Counted from the first letter of the stretch, positions 29,174 through 39,225 are shown. The stretch: 64,000 bases of DNA from Phycicoccus sp. M110.8 (GCF_032464895.1 NZ_JAWDIC010000001.1:1550001-1614000), one strand, 5' to 3'. Made by a program: numbers and translations. Notes: generated from the sequence alone by a model not told the origin.

Positions 29174-30495
29174 CGGTGGTCCCGGACTGCCGACAGGGAG
29201 GACGCGAGGAGGCCGGCGACGTCGCCGAGCCGGTGCCGTCCGCCCTCGACGACGGCACGGCCGCCGACGACGACCGTGTCGACGTCGGTGCGCGACGCCG
29301 AGTAGAGGACCTGCCCGGGCTTGGAGCCGACGGTGCCGACGGTGTCGAGCCGGACCGCCACGAGGTCCGCGAGCGCGCCGGCCTCGAGCCGTCCGCCGTC
29401 GGACCAGCCGAGGCAGTCGTAGCCGCGGGCCGTCGCGATGTCGAGCAGGTCGTCGGGTGCGAACCGTCCCCGCTCGTTGCTGGCCAGCCGCTCGTGCATC
29501 TCCAGCCCCCTCGCCTCCTCGAACGGGTCGACCACCGCGTGCTGGTCCGAGCCCAGGGACAGCCGGGCCCCCGCCTCGGCCAGCGCGCGCGCCGGCCCGA
29601 TGCCGTCGGCCAGGTCGCGCTCGGTCGTCGGGCAGAAGCACGCCGTGGCGCGGGCGGCGCCGAGCGCCTTGACGTCGCTGTCGGTCAGGTGCGTGGCGTG
29701 GACCGCGGTGAACCGGTCGTGGAGCAGCCCCGCCTCCGCGAGCAGCTCGGTCGGCGTCGCGCCGTAGTGCACCTGCGTGGCGAGGTTCTCCCCGGGCTGC
29801 TCGCTGACGTGCGCGTGCACGACCCGGCCGCGGGCGAGCTCGGCCAGCGGCCGGAGCTGGTCGCGCGGCACGGCGCGGACCGAGTGCACAGCGGCCCCGA
29901 TGCGGGTCGTGTCGTCGCCCTCGAGAGCGGCGACCCGCGCCGCCCACGCCTCGACGTCGCCGTCGGAGAAGCGCTGCTGCACGTCGTCGAGGGGCAGGTG
30001 GCCGTCGCCGGTGAGACCCCCGGCCAGGTAGCAGGTGTCGAGCAGGGTCAGCCGGACGCCCGCCTCGCGCGCGGCCGCGACGAGCGCGTGGCCCATGGCG
30101 TTCGGGTCGGCGTAGGGGCGGCCGTCGACGTCGTGGTGCAGGTAGTGGAACTCCCCGACGACCGTCATGCCCGCGAGCGCCATCTCGGCGTACACGGCCC
30201 GGGCGAGCTCGAAGTAGGTGTCGGGGTCGAGGTGGCGCGTCACGGCATACATCTGCTCGCGCCAGGTCCAGAAGTTCCCGCCGCCCGCGTGAGTGCGTCC
30301 GCGCAGCGCGCGGTGGAACGCGTGGCTGTGCGCGTTCGCCAGCCCGGGCAGGACGACGCCGGGCAGTCGGACGTCGCCGTCGCGGGGGCGGGTGCGCGGG
30401 GTGACGGCGGTGAACCGGCCACCGGCCTCCTCGATCCGCACGTCGGTCGCGAGCCCGTCCGGCAGCCAGGCGTGCTCGGCCCACCAGGTCGTCAT
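29170..30495 (-). CDS. hutF: Formimidoylglutamate deiminase
   Basis: Converts N-formimino-L-glutamate to N-formyl-L-glutamate and ammonia, the five-step version of histidine catabolism. It is 441 residues. Metal ligands are in [18 protein letters not shown], and later ligands in [18 protein letters not shown] and SLGSDQHA. Presence of HutF rather than formiminoglutamase HutG means an N-formylglutamate deformylase is needed; the M20 amidohydrolase directly upstream is the local candidate. Start ATG 30493-30495 overlaps the upstream stop by 4 nt. Confidence 0.95.
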   Translation of the reverse strand: MTTWWAEHAWLPDGLATDVRIEEAGGRFTAVTPRTRPRDGDVRLPGVVLPGLANAHSHAFHRALRGRTHAGGGNFWTWREQMYAVTRHLDPDTYFELARAVYAEMALAGMTVVGEFHYLHHDVDGRPYADPNAMGHALVAAAREAGVRLTLLDTCYLAGGLTGDGHLPLDDVQQRFSDGDVEAWAARVAALEGDDTTRIGAAVHSVRAVPRDQLRPLAELARGRVVHAHVSEQPGENLATQVHYGATPTELLAEAGLLHDRFTAVHATHLTDSDVKALGAARATACFCPTTERDLADGIGPARALAEAGARLSLGSDQHAVVDPFEEARGLEMHERLASNERGRFAPDDLLDIATARGYDCLGWSDGGRLEAGALADLVAVRLDTVGTVGSKPGQVLYSASRTDVDTVVVGGRAVVEGGRHRLGDVAGLLASSLSAVRDHR

Positions 30496-31700
30496 GCGGC
30501 GTCCCCGGCGAGGTCCTCGAGGACGGCCGCGAGCGCCGCGACGCCCTCGAGGCAGTCGGACAGCTCGGCGTGCTCGGCCGGCGAGTGCGAGACACCGGTG
30601 GGGTTGCGGACGAACAGCATCGTCGAGGGGATGCCGGCGTTCGCGAGGATGCCGGCGTCGTGGCCGGCGCCGGTGCCGAGGACCGGTATGCCGCCGAGCC
30701 GGGTCTGCAGCCGGGCGGACAGCGCGGCGTCGAAGACCGTCGCGGGGGTCCACGACTCCTCGGCGACCTCGCCGCCGGACTGCTCGACCATGGAGCGGAT
30801 GTCGGCCACGGCGCGGCGGACGGCGCGGGCACTGGAACCGCGCGCGTCGAGCCAGCCGGTGACCCGGCTCGGGATCGCGTTGACCCCGCCGGGCGTGACC
30901 GCGACCTTGCCCACCGTGGCGACGCAGCCGTGGGTGACGGCCGCCTCGCGGGTGGCCAGGACGGCCGCGGCGTAGCCGAGCATCGCGTCGTGCCGGTCCT
31001 CCAGGCGCGTGGTGCCGGCGTGGTTGGCCTCGCCGCCGAAGTCCATCCGCCACCGCCCGTGGGGCCAGATGTCGGACGCGACGGCGACGGGGTGGTCGAG
31101 GTCGACGAGGCCGCGCCCCTGCTCCACGTGCAGCTCGACGAACTGCCCGACGCGGGCGAGGGTCTGCTCGTCGCGCCCGATGGCGTGCGGGTCCCGGCCG
31201 GCGGCCTGCAGCGCCTCGGCCATCGAGATCCCGTCGACGTCGCGCAGGCTGCGGGCGCGCCGCGCGGTCATGGCGCCGGTGATGACGCGGGAGCCCGCGC
31301 AGGCGACCCCGAAGCGGGCGCCCTCCTCGTCGACGAAGTTGACCACCCCGATGGGGCGCGAGGGCTCGAAGCCCCTCTCCTGCAACGCGTCCACGGCCGC
31401 GAGCGCACTGACGACCCCGAGCGGGCCGTCGAACGCGCCACCGTCCGGCACGCTGTCGAGGTGCGAGCCGGTGACGACGCCCTTGCGACCGCGGCGGACC
31501 GCCTCGTCGGGGTCGCCCCACCACGCCCACTGGTTGCCCATGCGGTCCTCGGTGAGGTCGAGGCCGCGGTCGGCGCACTCCCCCGCGAACCACTCCCGCA
31601 GGTCGGAGTCGTCGCGCGTCCACGCGAAGCGGCGGTAACCCCCCGAACCGCCGTCACGACCCACGGGCTCCAGCGCGGCCCACATCGACTCGAAGCTCAC
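30492..31700 (-). CDS. M20-family amidohydrolase (allantoate amidohydrolase / N-carbamoylase-like), candidate N-formylglutamate hydrolase
   Basis: A 402-residue binuclear metallopeptidase-fold enzyme. It shows [22 protein letters not shown] (metal-binding His and Asp), [29 protein letters not shown] and the C-terminal GAGHDAG block, matching AllC and L-N-carbamoylases. It is the first gene of a coupled three-gene unit with hutF and hutI, and no classical HutG-type N-formylglutamate deformylase is in the window. It therefore probably hydrolyses N-formyl-L-glutamate to glutamate and formate; this is inference from context. Start GTG 31698-31700 with GGAAGGA 6-8 nt ahead. Confidence 0.85.
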   Translation of the reverse strand: MSFESMWAALEPVGRDGGSGGYRRFAWTRDDSDLREWFAGECADRGLDLTEDRMGNQWAWWGDPDEAVRRGRKGVVTGSHLDSVPDGGAFDGPLGVVSALAAVDALQERGFEPSRPIGVVNFVDEEGARFGVACAGSRVITGAMTARRARSLRDVDGISMAEALQAAGRDPHAIGRDEQTLARVGQFVELHVEQGRGLVDLDHPVAVASDIWPHGRWRMDFGGEANHAGTTRLEDRHDAMLGYAAAVLATREAAVTHGCVATVGKVAVTPGGVNAIPSRVTGWLDARGSSARAVRRAVADIRSMVEQSGGEVAEESWTPATVFDAALSARLQTRLGGIPVLGTGAGHDAGILANAGIPSTMLFVRNPTGVSHSPAEHAELSDCLEGVAALAAVLEDLAGDAA

Positions 31701-31812
31701 GCAGGTCCTTCCTCGGGGCGTCACGGCGACGGCCTGGTGGAGGTCCCAGGCCGGGACCAGACCATTGCACACCAGGGGCGGCCCGCGCACCGGGGGTCGC
31801 GACCCCGGATGT

Positions 31813-31828
31813 GTCTCGGATCGGAGAC
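31813..31828. promoter_or_regulatory. Putative hut operator 1
   Basis: GTCTCGGATCGGAGAC is palindromic apart from one base pair (GTCTC-GATC-GAGAC). It lies between the divergent amidohydrolase-hutF-hutI operon and the LacI regulator gene. A close match, GTCTCGGATCCCAGAC, precedes hutH at 39226-39241. No other copy was noticed in the window. Confidence 0.75.
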
Positions 31829-31912
31829 CGGAGCCCGGGTCGAGCACGTCTGCCCGGCGGACCGCGTCGCCTCACTAGGCTGGGGCGACGGTGGGCAGGG
31901 CAGGAGGTTCGG

Positions 31913-32944
31913 GTGCACGGCGTGACCAGCGCGGACGTCGCGCGCGACAGCGGCGTCTCGCGGACGACCGTCAGCTACGTCCTCAACGACACCCCCGGCG
32001 TCCGGGTGTCCGAGGAGACGCGTGCGCGGGTCCGGGCCTCGGCCGACCGGCTCGGCTACCACCCCTCCGTCGCGGCCCGCACGCTGCGCACCGGCCGTAG
32101 CGACCTGGTCCTCTACGTCCTGCCGGACTGGCCGCTCGGTCCTGCCGTGGACACGCTGCTGGACCGGCTGGCCGGCGCACTCGCCGAGCGCGGCCTGAGC
32201 CTGCTCGTGCACCACGCCCGCTCCGGCCGGCCCCTGCACGAGCTGTGGCGAGCGGTGACCCCGCGCGCGGTCGTGGGCCTCCAGGCGTTCAGCGCCCGCG
32301 ACCGGGACGCCATGCGCCGCGCGGGGATCCACGTCGTCGCGTCGTCCATCTCCGGCGACGTCCCCGACGTCTTCGCCGCTACCCAGCAGGGCATCGGGCG
32401 GCTGCAGGCCCGTCACCTCCTCGAGCGCGGGCACACCCCGGTCGGGTATGCCGCGCCGACCGACCCGCGCGTCCGCGCGTTCGCCGAGCTGCGCCTCGCC
32501 GGGGTGCAGGCGGTCTGTGCCGAGGCCGGGCTGCCGGCCCCCGTCGTGGTCCCGGTCGAGCTCACGCAGGACTCTGCGCGGGCAGCGGTCCGGGCGTGGC
32601 GCGACGCCGCCGCGGGAACGGCAGGGACGGCTGGACCGGGCGCAGACGGGACGGCCGCGCCGGCGGTGGCCGGCGTCGCGGCATACAACGACGACGTGGC
32701 GCTCGCGGTGCTGGCCGGGGCGCGCGCGGAGGGCGTGCCCTGCCCGGGCGAGCTGGCGGTGGTGGGTGTCGACGACATCCCGGCGGCCCGGTTCGCGGAA
32801 CCCGCGCTGAGCACCGTCTCCCAGTCGCTCGACACGCAGGCCGAGCACCTGGCCGCGGCGGTCGTCGCGGCCCTGGACGGCACCGACTCCGACGGCGGCC
32901 CCGTCCCGGACACGCTGGAGCTCGTCGAGCGCGCCTCGACCTGA
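31913..32944 (+). CDS. LacI-family regulator, probable hut repressor
   Basis: A 343-residue regulator. The HTH reads VTSADVARDSGVSRTTVSYVLNDTPGVRVSEETRARV. The ligand-binding domain contains an Ala/Gly-rich insertion around residue 240. It is divergent from the amidohydrolase-hutF-hutI operon with operator-like palindromes at 31813 and, near hutH, at 39226, so I infer it controls histidine utilisation. LacI-type hut regulators are less usual than HutC (GntR) or HutP. Start GTG 31913 is supported by AGGAGG 5 nt before it. Confidence 0.88.
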   Translation: MHGVTSADVARDSGVSRTTVSYVLNDTPGVRVSEETRARVRASADRLGYHPSVAARTLRTGRSDLVLYVLPDWPLGPAVDTLLDRLAGALAERGLSLLVHHARSGRPLHELWRAVTPRAVVGLQAFSARDRDAMRRAGIHVVASSISGDVPDVFAATQQGIGRLQARHLLERGHTPVGYAAPTDPRVRAFAELRLAGVQAVCAEAGLPAPVVVPVELTQDSARAAVRAWRDAAAGTAGTAGPGADGTAAPAVAGVAAYNDDVALAVLAGARAEGVPCPGELAVVGVDDIPAARFAEPALSTVSQSLDTQAEHLAAAVVAALDGTDSDGGPVPDTLELVERAST

Positions 32945-32948
32945 CAGC

Positions 32949-33064
32949 GGCGTCGGGCGGGGACCGGGGTGGAACCGGTCCTCGCCCGACGCCTCCCGCG
33001 CCGGGCCGACCTCAGGGGTCGGCCCGGCCGGGGGTCTGGTGGCGCCCGGCTGTCGCCGGGCGCC
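32949..33064. terminator. Array of three GC-rich hairpins between convergent genes
   Basis: Hairpin 1: GGCGTCGGGCG-arm 32949-32967 paired with 32975-32993 (one mismatch). Hairpin 2: CCGGGCCGACC 33001-33011 with 33017-33027, loop TCAGG. Hairpin 3: GGCGCCCGGC 33041-33050 with 33055-33064, loop TGTC. They fill the space between the LacI gene and the convergent beta-helix gene and can stop transcription from both sides. Confidence 0.85.
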
Positions 33065-33073
33065 GGGGCGTGC

Positions 33074-35011
33074 CTACGGGGTCGGGTAGTCCTCCACGTA
33101 GACCGGGACGCCGACCTTGCTCGTGTCGGCTGCCGCGCCCACGCCGTTGACGACGTGGTCGAGGGTGCCGGCGTCGAGGTTCACCGTGAGCAGGTGGTGC
33201 AGCCGGACGCCCGGCGTCTGCGGCACCTCGAACGCGTTCTCGGTGTGGATCGAGGGGTTGTTGCGGTTGTAGACATAGGAGCCTCCGCCGTAGAGGTGGT
33301 GGGTCCGCACGTCGTCGGCGACCTTGTACGCCGCCCAGCCCCGGATGCCGTCGTGGTCCCAGTCGGCCTGGGTGGGCGGGTCGTACGGCAGCTCGTTCTG
33401 GAAGAAGATCGTCGTGCCGCGCTCGCCGTTCCACACGACGTTGTGCTGCTGGAAGTGCTCGACGAACAGCCCGGTGGCGGTGACGTCGTCGCCGTTGACG
33501 ACCACGCCGGTGCGGCCGGTGTTGGTGCGCCAGCGGTCGGTGTCGCCGCTCACCCCGGCCGTGAACGGCTCGAGGCCGTGGTCGGCGCGCCAGACCCAGG
33601 TGTGGTCGATGAGCACGTCGTCGCTGTTGACCTCCAGCGCCGTGTCGGTCTTGCCGATGTGCGGGCCACCCACGCGGAAGTACACGTCCGACAGGGTGGT
33701 CGGGTCGTTCGCCGCGTCGTGGGCGGCACCCGAGTTGCCGTTGCGGCTGCCGACCCGCAGCAGGGCGGGCGACTCGACGGTGCCGGCGTCGATGGTGACA
33801 CCCGCGACGACCACGCCCGGGACGTCGGCGACGGTCAGCGGCACGGCGCCGCCGACCGAGGTCAGCGTCGCGTGGCCGAGGCCCAGGACGACGGTGTCGG
33901 CGCGCTTGACGCTGATGCTGCGGTCGACGTCGTAGACGCCGGGGGTGAGCAGCAGGTCACGGCCGCGGGCGAGCTGGTTGTCGATCTCCTGCACCGGTGT
34001 GGCGGGCGTGGCCACGAAGAAGTGGTCGAGCGGGACCGTCCGGCCCGGCGTCATGCCCGCACCCCAGGAGATGCCGCGGCTGTCGCGCTGGGCGCTCGGG
34101 ACGCGCACGGCATACCGGCCCTGGCCGTCCCTGAACAGGTAGGGCTTCTCGCGGCTCACCGGAGTGCGGTCGAGGGTGGTGTACGGCGGGTTGGGCCAGC
34201 CGGCCTCGGTGGGCGCACCCACGACACCGGAGAAGACGGCGTTCCAGACGCCATTGCTCCAGCCCGCGACCTCGCTGTTGCGGGTGAACCACTGCTGCTG
34301 GGAACCGTTGATGGTGAACGGGATCCGCGAGTCGGCGATGAAGCCGCCACTGGCGTACTGCGGCCCGGCCGTGCAGTAGTCCATGAGCGAGAGGTTGGAG
34401 CCGGAGATGTCGACGCGGCGCATCGAGACCGCCTGGGAGACCGCCCAGAAGTTGGCCGAGGCGCGGCAGCCGTCCTGCCCGGCGCCGTCGATGTGCAGGG
34501 TGAGGTTGGACAGCGTGCGCCAGAAGTTGTTGAGGGCGACGCAGTAGCTGGTGCCGCCGCCCTCGAGGCAGCGGTTGTAGACCTCGATCTTGCCGTTGAT
34601 GGTCACGTCGCCCGGCGAGGCGCCCAGGCCGGCGATCTCGGTGTAGTAGCCGACCTTGACCTGCAGCGGCTGGGCGGCGGTGCCGTAGGTGCCCGGCGCG
34701 AAGAGGAACGCGTGGCGGGCGGTGCCCATCTCGTTGTCGGTCTGCTGGGCGGCGAACGCGTCGAGGGTCGACTGGATCTGCGAGACCGGCATGCTCGGGT
34801 CGAACACCGTGACGGCCGAGCCGAGGTCGGGCGCGGCGGGGTTCGTGGGGGAGGGTGCAGCGGTGCTGGCGCTGGGGGCGGCCGCACCGGCACTGGGGGC
34901 GACCAGCCCGCCGAGGGCGAGGGCCGCCGCGACGGCGAGGCCGAGGGTGGCTGCGCGGGGACGGGCTGATCGGGAGCGCGCGCGCAGGCGCGGCAGGACG
35001 CTGTCGGACAC
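33074..35011 (-). CDS. Secreted right-handed beta-helix protein (often misnamed adenylyl cyclase)
   Basis: A 645-residue exported protein. A twin-basic signal peptide (SRSARPRAATLGLAVAAALALGGLVAPSAGA) is followed by an Ala/Pro/Ser linker. Two pectate-lyase-like beta-helix regions follow: residues ~65-260 (FLFAPGTYG, VTINGKIEVYNRC) and ~345-600 (LLLTPGVYDVDRSISV, VLIDHTWVWRADHG). The lay-out resembles GH55/pectate-lyase-3 proteins that act on polysaccharides. Streptomyces homologues are sometimes labelled adenylyl cyclase, but no cyclase motif is present. It lies between the two hut arms but has its own start (ATG 35009-35011) and no operator match. Confidence 0.8.
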   Translation of the reverse strand: MSDSVLPRLRARSRSARPRAATLGLAVAAALALGGLVAPSAGAAAPSASTAAPSPTNPAAPDLGSAVTVFDPSMPVSQIQSTLDAFAAQQTDNEMGTARHAFLFAPGTYGTAAQPLQVKVGYYTEIAGLGASPGDVTINGKIEVYNRCLEGGGTSYCVALNNFWRTLSNLTLHIDGAGQDGCRASANFWAVSQAVSMRRVDISGSNLSLMDYCTAGPQYASGGFIADSRIPFTINGSQQQWFTRNSEVAGWSNGVWNAVFSGVVGAPTEAGWPNPPYTTLDRTPVSREKPYLFRDGQGRYAVRVPSAQRDSRGISWGAGMTPGRTVPLDHFFVATPATPVQEIDNQLARGRDLLLTPGVYDVDRSISVKRADTVVLGLGHATLTSVGGAVPLTVADVPGVVVAGVTIDAGTVESPALLRVGSRNGNSGAAHDAANDPTTLSDVYFRVGGPHIGKTDTALEVNSDDVLIDHTWVWRADHGLEPFTAGVSGDTDRWRTNTGRTGVVVNGDDVTATGLFVEHFQQHNVVWNGERGTTIFFQNELPYDPPTQADWDHDGIRGWAAYKVADDVRTHHLYGGGSYVYNRNNPSIHTENAFEVPQTPGVRLHHLLTVNLDAGTLDHVVNGVGAAADTSKVGVPVYVEDYPTP

Positions 35012-35163
35012 GGCGGACCTCTTCGTCGAGGGATGTGGTGACTCGTGTCACCCTGGGTGCAGCGTGCTGGTCGGCACCCGCCGTGTCAAGGGAGCGTCCG
35101 GGCGGCCGCGTGGTCGGGACAGCGGCGCAGCGGCACAGGGCGAGGGCGCCCTACGCTGGCGCC

Positions 35164-35637
35164 ATGACGGGCGACGGAGCGGAGCGGGCGGCGCAGGCCC
35201 TGGCCGACAGCGGCATCGAGCACACCATCACCCGGCACGGCCCGGTGCGCTCGCTCGAGGAGGCGGCCGCCGCGCGCGGCCTCGAGCCCCGGGACGTCCT
35301 CAAGACGCTCGTGGTGCGCCGCGGCGCCGACGACTACCTGTTCGTGCTGGTGCCCGGTGGGCGCGAGATCTCCTGGCCGAAGCTGCGCGCCCACCTCGGG
35401 GTGAACCGGCTGTCGATGCCCGACGCCGAGACGGCCCGGGACGTGACCGGGTACGTCCGCGGCACGATCACGCCGTTCGGCTCGACCCACCCGTGGCCCG
35501 TCGTCGCGGACAGCTCCATCCTCGGCCGGCCGGTGTCGATCGGCGGTGGCGACCACGGAGTGGCCGCCACCGCGCAGGCCGACGACATCGTGCGCGTCCT
35601 GGGTGCCGACGTCGCCGACGTCACCGACCCGGCATGA
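35164..35637 (+). CDS. ybaK: YbaK/ProX-type aminoacyl-tRNA deacylase
   Basis: A 157-residue single-domain editing protein that hydrolyses mischarged tRNAs (Cys-tRNA-Pro or similar). It has the LEEAAAARGLEPRDVLKTLVVR helix with the catalytic lysine, the PGGREISWPKLRAHLG segment and the GYVRGTITPFG loop. Start ATG 35164. It is divergent from the beta-helix gene and followed by a short membrane-peptide ORF. Confidence 0.9.
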   Translation: MTGDGAERAAQALADSGIEHTITRHGPVRSLEEAAAARGLEPRDVLKTLVVRRGADDYLFVLVPGGREISWPKLRAHLGVNRLSMPDAETARDVTGYVRGTITPFGSTHPWPVVADSSILGRPVSIGGGDHGVAATAQADDIVRVLGADVADVTDPA

Positions 35638-35681
35638 GCCGCCCCCGCACGGGCCGGCGCCGCCGCGCGTAGGCGCCGGTC

Positions 35682-35804
35682 ATGCGCATCGGGAACGTCG
35701 ACGTCCGGCCCCTCGGCGGGGCAGCCGGCTGCCTGACCATGATCCTCATCTCGGTCCTGCTGTCCGTGCTGCTGACCGTCGGGCTCAACCTGCTCCTGCG
35801 CTGA
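35682..35804 (+). CDS. Small single-helix membrane protein, 40 residues
   Basis: The frame from ATG 35682 to TGA 35802 encodes MRIGNVDVRPLGGAAGCLTM and then a 20-residue hydrophobic helix ending in LNLLLR. It lies 44 bp after ybaK and stops 12 bp before the convergent hutU stop. Similar tiny membrane proteins beginning M-R-I-G-N-V-(D/R) occur in actinobacteria (PSPC/DUF-like short ORFs). Function unknown. Confidence 0.6.
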   Translation: MRIGNVDVRPLGGAAGCLTMILISVLLSVLLTVGLNLLLR

Positions 35805-35816
35805 AGGGCCGCCGGC

Positions 35817-37475
35817 TCAGCCCTCGCGCATCGGGATGCGGACGCCCTGCTGCTCGGCGGTGAGCTCGGCGATGTCGTAGCCCGCGTCGACGTGGCGGAT
35901 GACGCCCATCGCCGGGTCGTTCGTCAGCACCCGGGCCAGCTTCTGCGCCGCGAGCTCGGTGCCGTCGGCGAGCGAGACCTGCCCGGCGTGGAGCGAGCGG
36001 CCGATGCCGACGCCGCCGCCGTGGTGGATGGAGACCCAGCTCGCGCCCGAGGACGTGTTGACCAGGGCGTTGAGCAGCGGCCAGTCGGCGATGGCGTCGG
36101 AGCCGTCGAGCATCGACTCGGTCTCGCGGTACGGGCTGGCGACCGACCCGGTGTCGAGGTGGTCGCGACCGATGACGACCGGCGCGCTGACCTCGCCGGT
36201 GCGGACGAGCTCGTTGAACGCCAGCCCCGCCTTGTCCCTCTCCCCCTGGCCCAGCCAGCAGATGCGGGCCGGCAGTCCCTGGAACGCGATCCGCTCCTGC
36301 GCACCGCGGATCCACTTGTGCAGCCGGTCGTTGTCCGGGAACAGGTCCAGCACCGCGCGGTCGGTCGCCGCGATGTCCTTGGGGTCACCGGAGAGCGCCG
36401 CCCAGCGGAACGGGCCCTTCCCCTCGCAGAAGAGCGGCCGGATGTATGCCGGGACGAAACCGGGGAACTCGAACGCCCGGTCGTAGCCGCCGAGCCGCGC
36501 CTCGTCGCGGATCGAGTTGCCGTAGTCGAAGACCTCCGCGCCGCCGTCCTGGAACTCGACCATGGCCTGCACGTGCTTGGCCATCGAGGCCCGCGCGCGG
36601 TCGGTGAACTCCTCCGGCTTCTTCTCCGCGTACTCGTGCCAGTCGCCGACGTCGATCCCCTCGGGCAGGTAGGACAGCGGGTCGTGGGCCGACGTCTGGT
36701 CGGTGACGATGTCGATGTCGACGCCGCGGCGCAGCAGCTCGGGGAAGACCTCGGCCGCGTTGCCGACCACGCCGACCGACCAGCCACGGCGCTCGGCCTT
36801 GGCACGCAGCGCCTTCTCGACGGCGTCGTCGAGGTCGTCGGCCACCTCGTCGAGGTAGCGGTGCTCGACCCGGCGGTGCAGGCGGGCCGGGTCGACGTCG
36901 ACGATGAGGCAGGCCCCGCCGTTGAGGGTGACGGCGAGCGGCTGGGCGCCGCCCATGCCGCCGCAGCCACCGGTGAGCGTGAGGGTGCCGGCGAGGGTGC
37001 CACCGAACTTCTTCTCGGCGACCGCGGCGAAGGTCTCGTAGGTGCCCTGCACGATGCCCTGGGTGCCGATGTAGATCCACGACCCGGCGGTCATCTGGCC
37101 GTACATCGTCAGCCCCAGGTGCTCGAGCCGCCGGAACTCGGGCCAGGTGGCCCAGTCGCCGACCAGGTTGGAGTTGGCGATGAGCACGCGCGGCGCCCAC
37201 TCGTGGGTCTGCATGACCCCGACCGGCTTGCCGCTCTGGACGAGCATGGTCTCGTCCTGCTTGAGCGTCGACAGCGTGCGGACCATGGCGTCGAAGGACT
37301 TCCAGTCCCGCGCGGCACGGCCGGTGCCGCCGTAGACGACGAGGTCGTCCGGCCGCTCGGCCACCTCGGGGTCGAGGTTGTTCATGAGCATCCGCAGCGG
37401 GGCCTCGGCCCCCCAGTGGGTGGCGTGCGTGAGGGCGGTGCCGCGCGGTGCGCGGACGGGGCGGGCGCCTTCCAT
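35817..37475 (-). CDS. hutU: Urocanate hydratase
   Basis: Second step of histidine degradation: urocanate plus water to 4-imidazolone-5-propionate, using tightly bound NAD+. It is 552 residues, full length. Signatures seen: [40 protein letters not shown] (NAD-binding), [13 protein letters not shown], and [18 protein letters not shown] with the family's catalytic region. Start ATG 37473-37475 with AAGGAGAA 6 nt before. It is downstream of hutH by 129 bp on the same strand, probably the same transcript from the hutH promoter. Confidence 0.97.
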   Translation of the reverse strand: MEGARPVRAPRGTALTHATHWGAEAPLRMLMNNLDPEVAERPDDLVVYGGTGRAARDWKSFDAMVRTLSTLKQDETMLVQSGKPVGVMQTHEWAPRVLIANSNLVGDWATWPEFRRLEHLGLTMYGQMTAGSWIYIGTQGIVQGTYETFAAVAEKKFGGTLAGTLTLTGGCGGMGGAQPLAVTLNGGACLIVDVDPARLHRRVEHRYLDEVADDLDDAVEKALRAKAERRGWSVGVVGNAAEVFPELLRRGVDIDIVTDQTSAHDPLSYLPEGIDVGDWHEYAEKKPEEFTDRARASMAKHVQAMVEFQDGGAEVFDYGNSIRDEARLGGYDRAFEFPGFVPAYIRPLFCEGKGPFRWAALSGDPKDIAATDRAVLDLFPDNDRLHKWIRGAQERIAFQGLPARICWLGQGERDKAGLAFNELVRTGEVSAPVVIGRDHLDTGSVASPYRETESMLDGSDAIADWPLLNALVNTSSGASWVSIHHGGGVGIGRSLHAGQVSLADGTELAAQKLARVLTNDPAMGVIRHVDAGYDIAELTAEQQGVRIPMREG

Positions 37476-37604
37476 GGTGGTTCTCCTTCGTCTGTCGTGC
37501 GGGGTCTTTGCGCGATCTCGGCGGTCAGGACCGCGGGGAACGCTCAAGGACCTGGGTCGCTCGGGTGGCCGGGACAGTTGGGGTGGTCGGGTGTGCCGGG
37601 GGCG

Positions 37605-39170
37605 TCAGTCGAGGGGGCCCGTGACCGACTCGGCCGCGGCGACGGCGGCGCCGCTCGCGACGAGCTGCACGGCGACCTCGATCTCGGGGGCGAGGAACCG
37701 GTCGGTGCCCGGCCCCTGGGCGCCCGCCTCGCGCAGGGCGCGGACGACCGCGGCCGTCGCGGGAGCCGGCTGCAGCGGGGCGCGCAGGTCGAGGGCGCGG
37801 GCAGCGGTGAGCAGTTCGATCGCGAGCACCCTGGTGAGGCCGTCGACCGAGCGGCGCAGCTTGCGGGCCGCCGACCACCCCATCGAGACGTGGTCCTCCT
37901 GCATCGCGCTCGACGGGATCGAGTCGACCGAGGCCGGGGCCGCGAGGCGCTTGAGCTCGGAGACGATCGCGGCCTGGGTGTACTGCGCGATCATGTGGCC
38001 GCTGTCGACGCCCGGGTCGTCGGCGAGGAACGCGTGCAGCCCGTGGTTGCGCGCCACGTCGAGGAACCGGTCGGTGCGCCGCTCGCTGATCGAGGCGAGG
38101 TCGGCGGCGACGATGGCGAGGAAGTCGAGCACGTAGGCGACCGGCGCCCCGTGGAAGTTGCCGTTGGACTCGACCCTTCCGTCAGGAGTGACGACCGGGT
38201 TGTCGACGGCTGACGCCAGCTCGAAGCCGGCGACCGTCGCGGCATACTCCACCGTGTCGCGCACCGCCCCTGCGACCTGCGGCGAGCAGCGCAGCGAGTA
38301 CGCGTCCTGGACCCGGGTGCACGCCTCGGGGTCGCGGTGGCTGTCGCGGATCGGGCTGTCCTGCAACAGCTTCCGCAGGTTCGCAGCGGAGCGCGCCTGG
38401 CCCGGCTGGGGGCGCAGGGCGTGCAGGTCGGCGGCGAAGACGTCGTCGGTGCCGAGCTGGCCCTCGACGCTCATGGCGGCCGTGAGGTCGGCGACGGTGA
38501 GCAGCCTGCGCAGGTCGGTGATGGCGAGGACGAGCTGACCGAGCATGCCGTCGGTGCCGTTGATGAGGGCCAGGCCCTCCTTCTCGCGCAGGTCGACCGG
38601 GGTGATCCCGGCGGCGGCGAAGGCCTCGGCCGTGGGCATCCGCTGCCCTGCGGCGTCCCGGACGACGCCCTCGCCCATGAGGGCGAGCGCGCAGTGCGAG
38701 AGCGGCGCCAGGTCGCCGGAGCAGCCGAGCGAGCCGTACTCGTGCACCACCGGGGTGATGCCGGCGTTGAGCATCGCGACGTACGTCGACAGGGTCTCCT
38801 CGCGGATGCCGGTGCGGCCCGTGGCCAGTGTGGAGATGCGCAGCAGAATCAGGGCGCGCACGACCTCGCGCTCGACCTCCGGGCCGGACCCGGCGGCGTG
38901 CGAGCGGACCAGCGAGCGCTGCAGCTGCGCGCGCAGCTCGACCGGGATGTGCCGGGTGGCCAGGGCGCCGAACCCGGTCGAGACGCCGTAGTGCGGCTGG
39001 GCGTCGTCGGCCAGCGCCTCGATCACGGCGCGGGTCCGCCGGACCTCCGCGAGGGCTGCGGTGTCGAGCTCGACCCGCGCGTCGTGGCGGGCGACGGCGA
39101 CGACGTCGTCGAAGGACACCGGGCCCGTGCCGACGGTCACCGTCGCGACGGAGGGGGACGTGGTGGTCAT
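37605..39170 (-). CDS. hutH: Histidine ammonia-lyase
   Basis: First step of histidine degradation: histidine to trans-urocanate and ammonia. It is 521 residues. The self-forming MIO prosthetic group arises from the Cys-Ser-Gly tripeptide at about residues 150-152 in GSLGCSGDLAPLSH; most bacterial HALs have Ala-Ser-Gly, but Cys is common in actinobacterial ones. YGVSTGFGALA and the later QEDHVSMGWSA are also family motifs. Two in-frame ATGs, 39168-39170 and 39177-39179, are possible; GGAGG lies between them, too close to the first. The gene carries hut operator 2 about 50-70 bp upstream. Confidence 0.96.
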   Translation of the reverse strand: MTTTSPSVATVTVGTGPVSFDDVVAVARHDARVELDTAALAEVRRTRAVIEALADDAQPHYGVSTGFGALATRHIPVELRAQLQRSLVRSHAAGSGPEVEREVVRALILLRISTLATGRTGIREETLSTYVAMLNAGITPVVHEYGSLGCSGDLAPLSHCALALMGEGVVRDAAGQRMPTAEAFAAAGITPVDLREKEGLALINGTDGMLGQLVLAITDLRRLLTVADLTAAMSVEGQLGTDDVFAADLHALRPQPGQARSAANLRKLLQDSPIRDSHRDPEACTRVQDAYSLRCSPQVAGAVRDTVEYAATVAGFELASAVDNPVVTPDGRVESNGNFHGAPVAYVLDFLAIVAADLASISERRTDRFLDVARNHGLHAFLADDPGVDSGHMIAQYTQAAIVSELKRLAAPASVDSIPSSAMQEDHVSMGWSAARKLRRSVDGLTRVLAIELLTAARALDLRAPLQPAPATAAVVRALREAGAQGPGTDRFLAPEIEVAVQLVASGAAVAAAESVTGPLD

Positions 39171-39225
39171 GTCCTCCATTGCAGCGGAGCGGGGCGGCGG
39201 CGCACAGCCACGGCGGCGGCATACT

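Noticed and set aside
33074-35011. Adenylyl cyclase function for the beta-helix protein
   Set aside because: No cyclase catalytic motif, P-loop or cyclase-homology domain is visible; signal peptide and beta-helix repeats point to an extracellular polysaccharide-related role.
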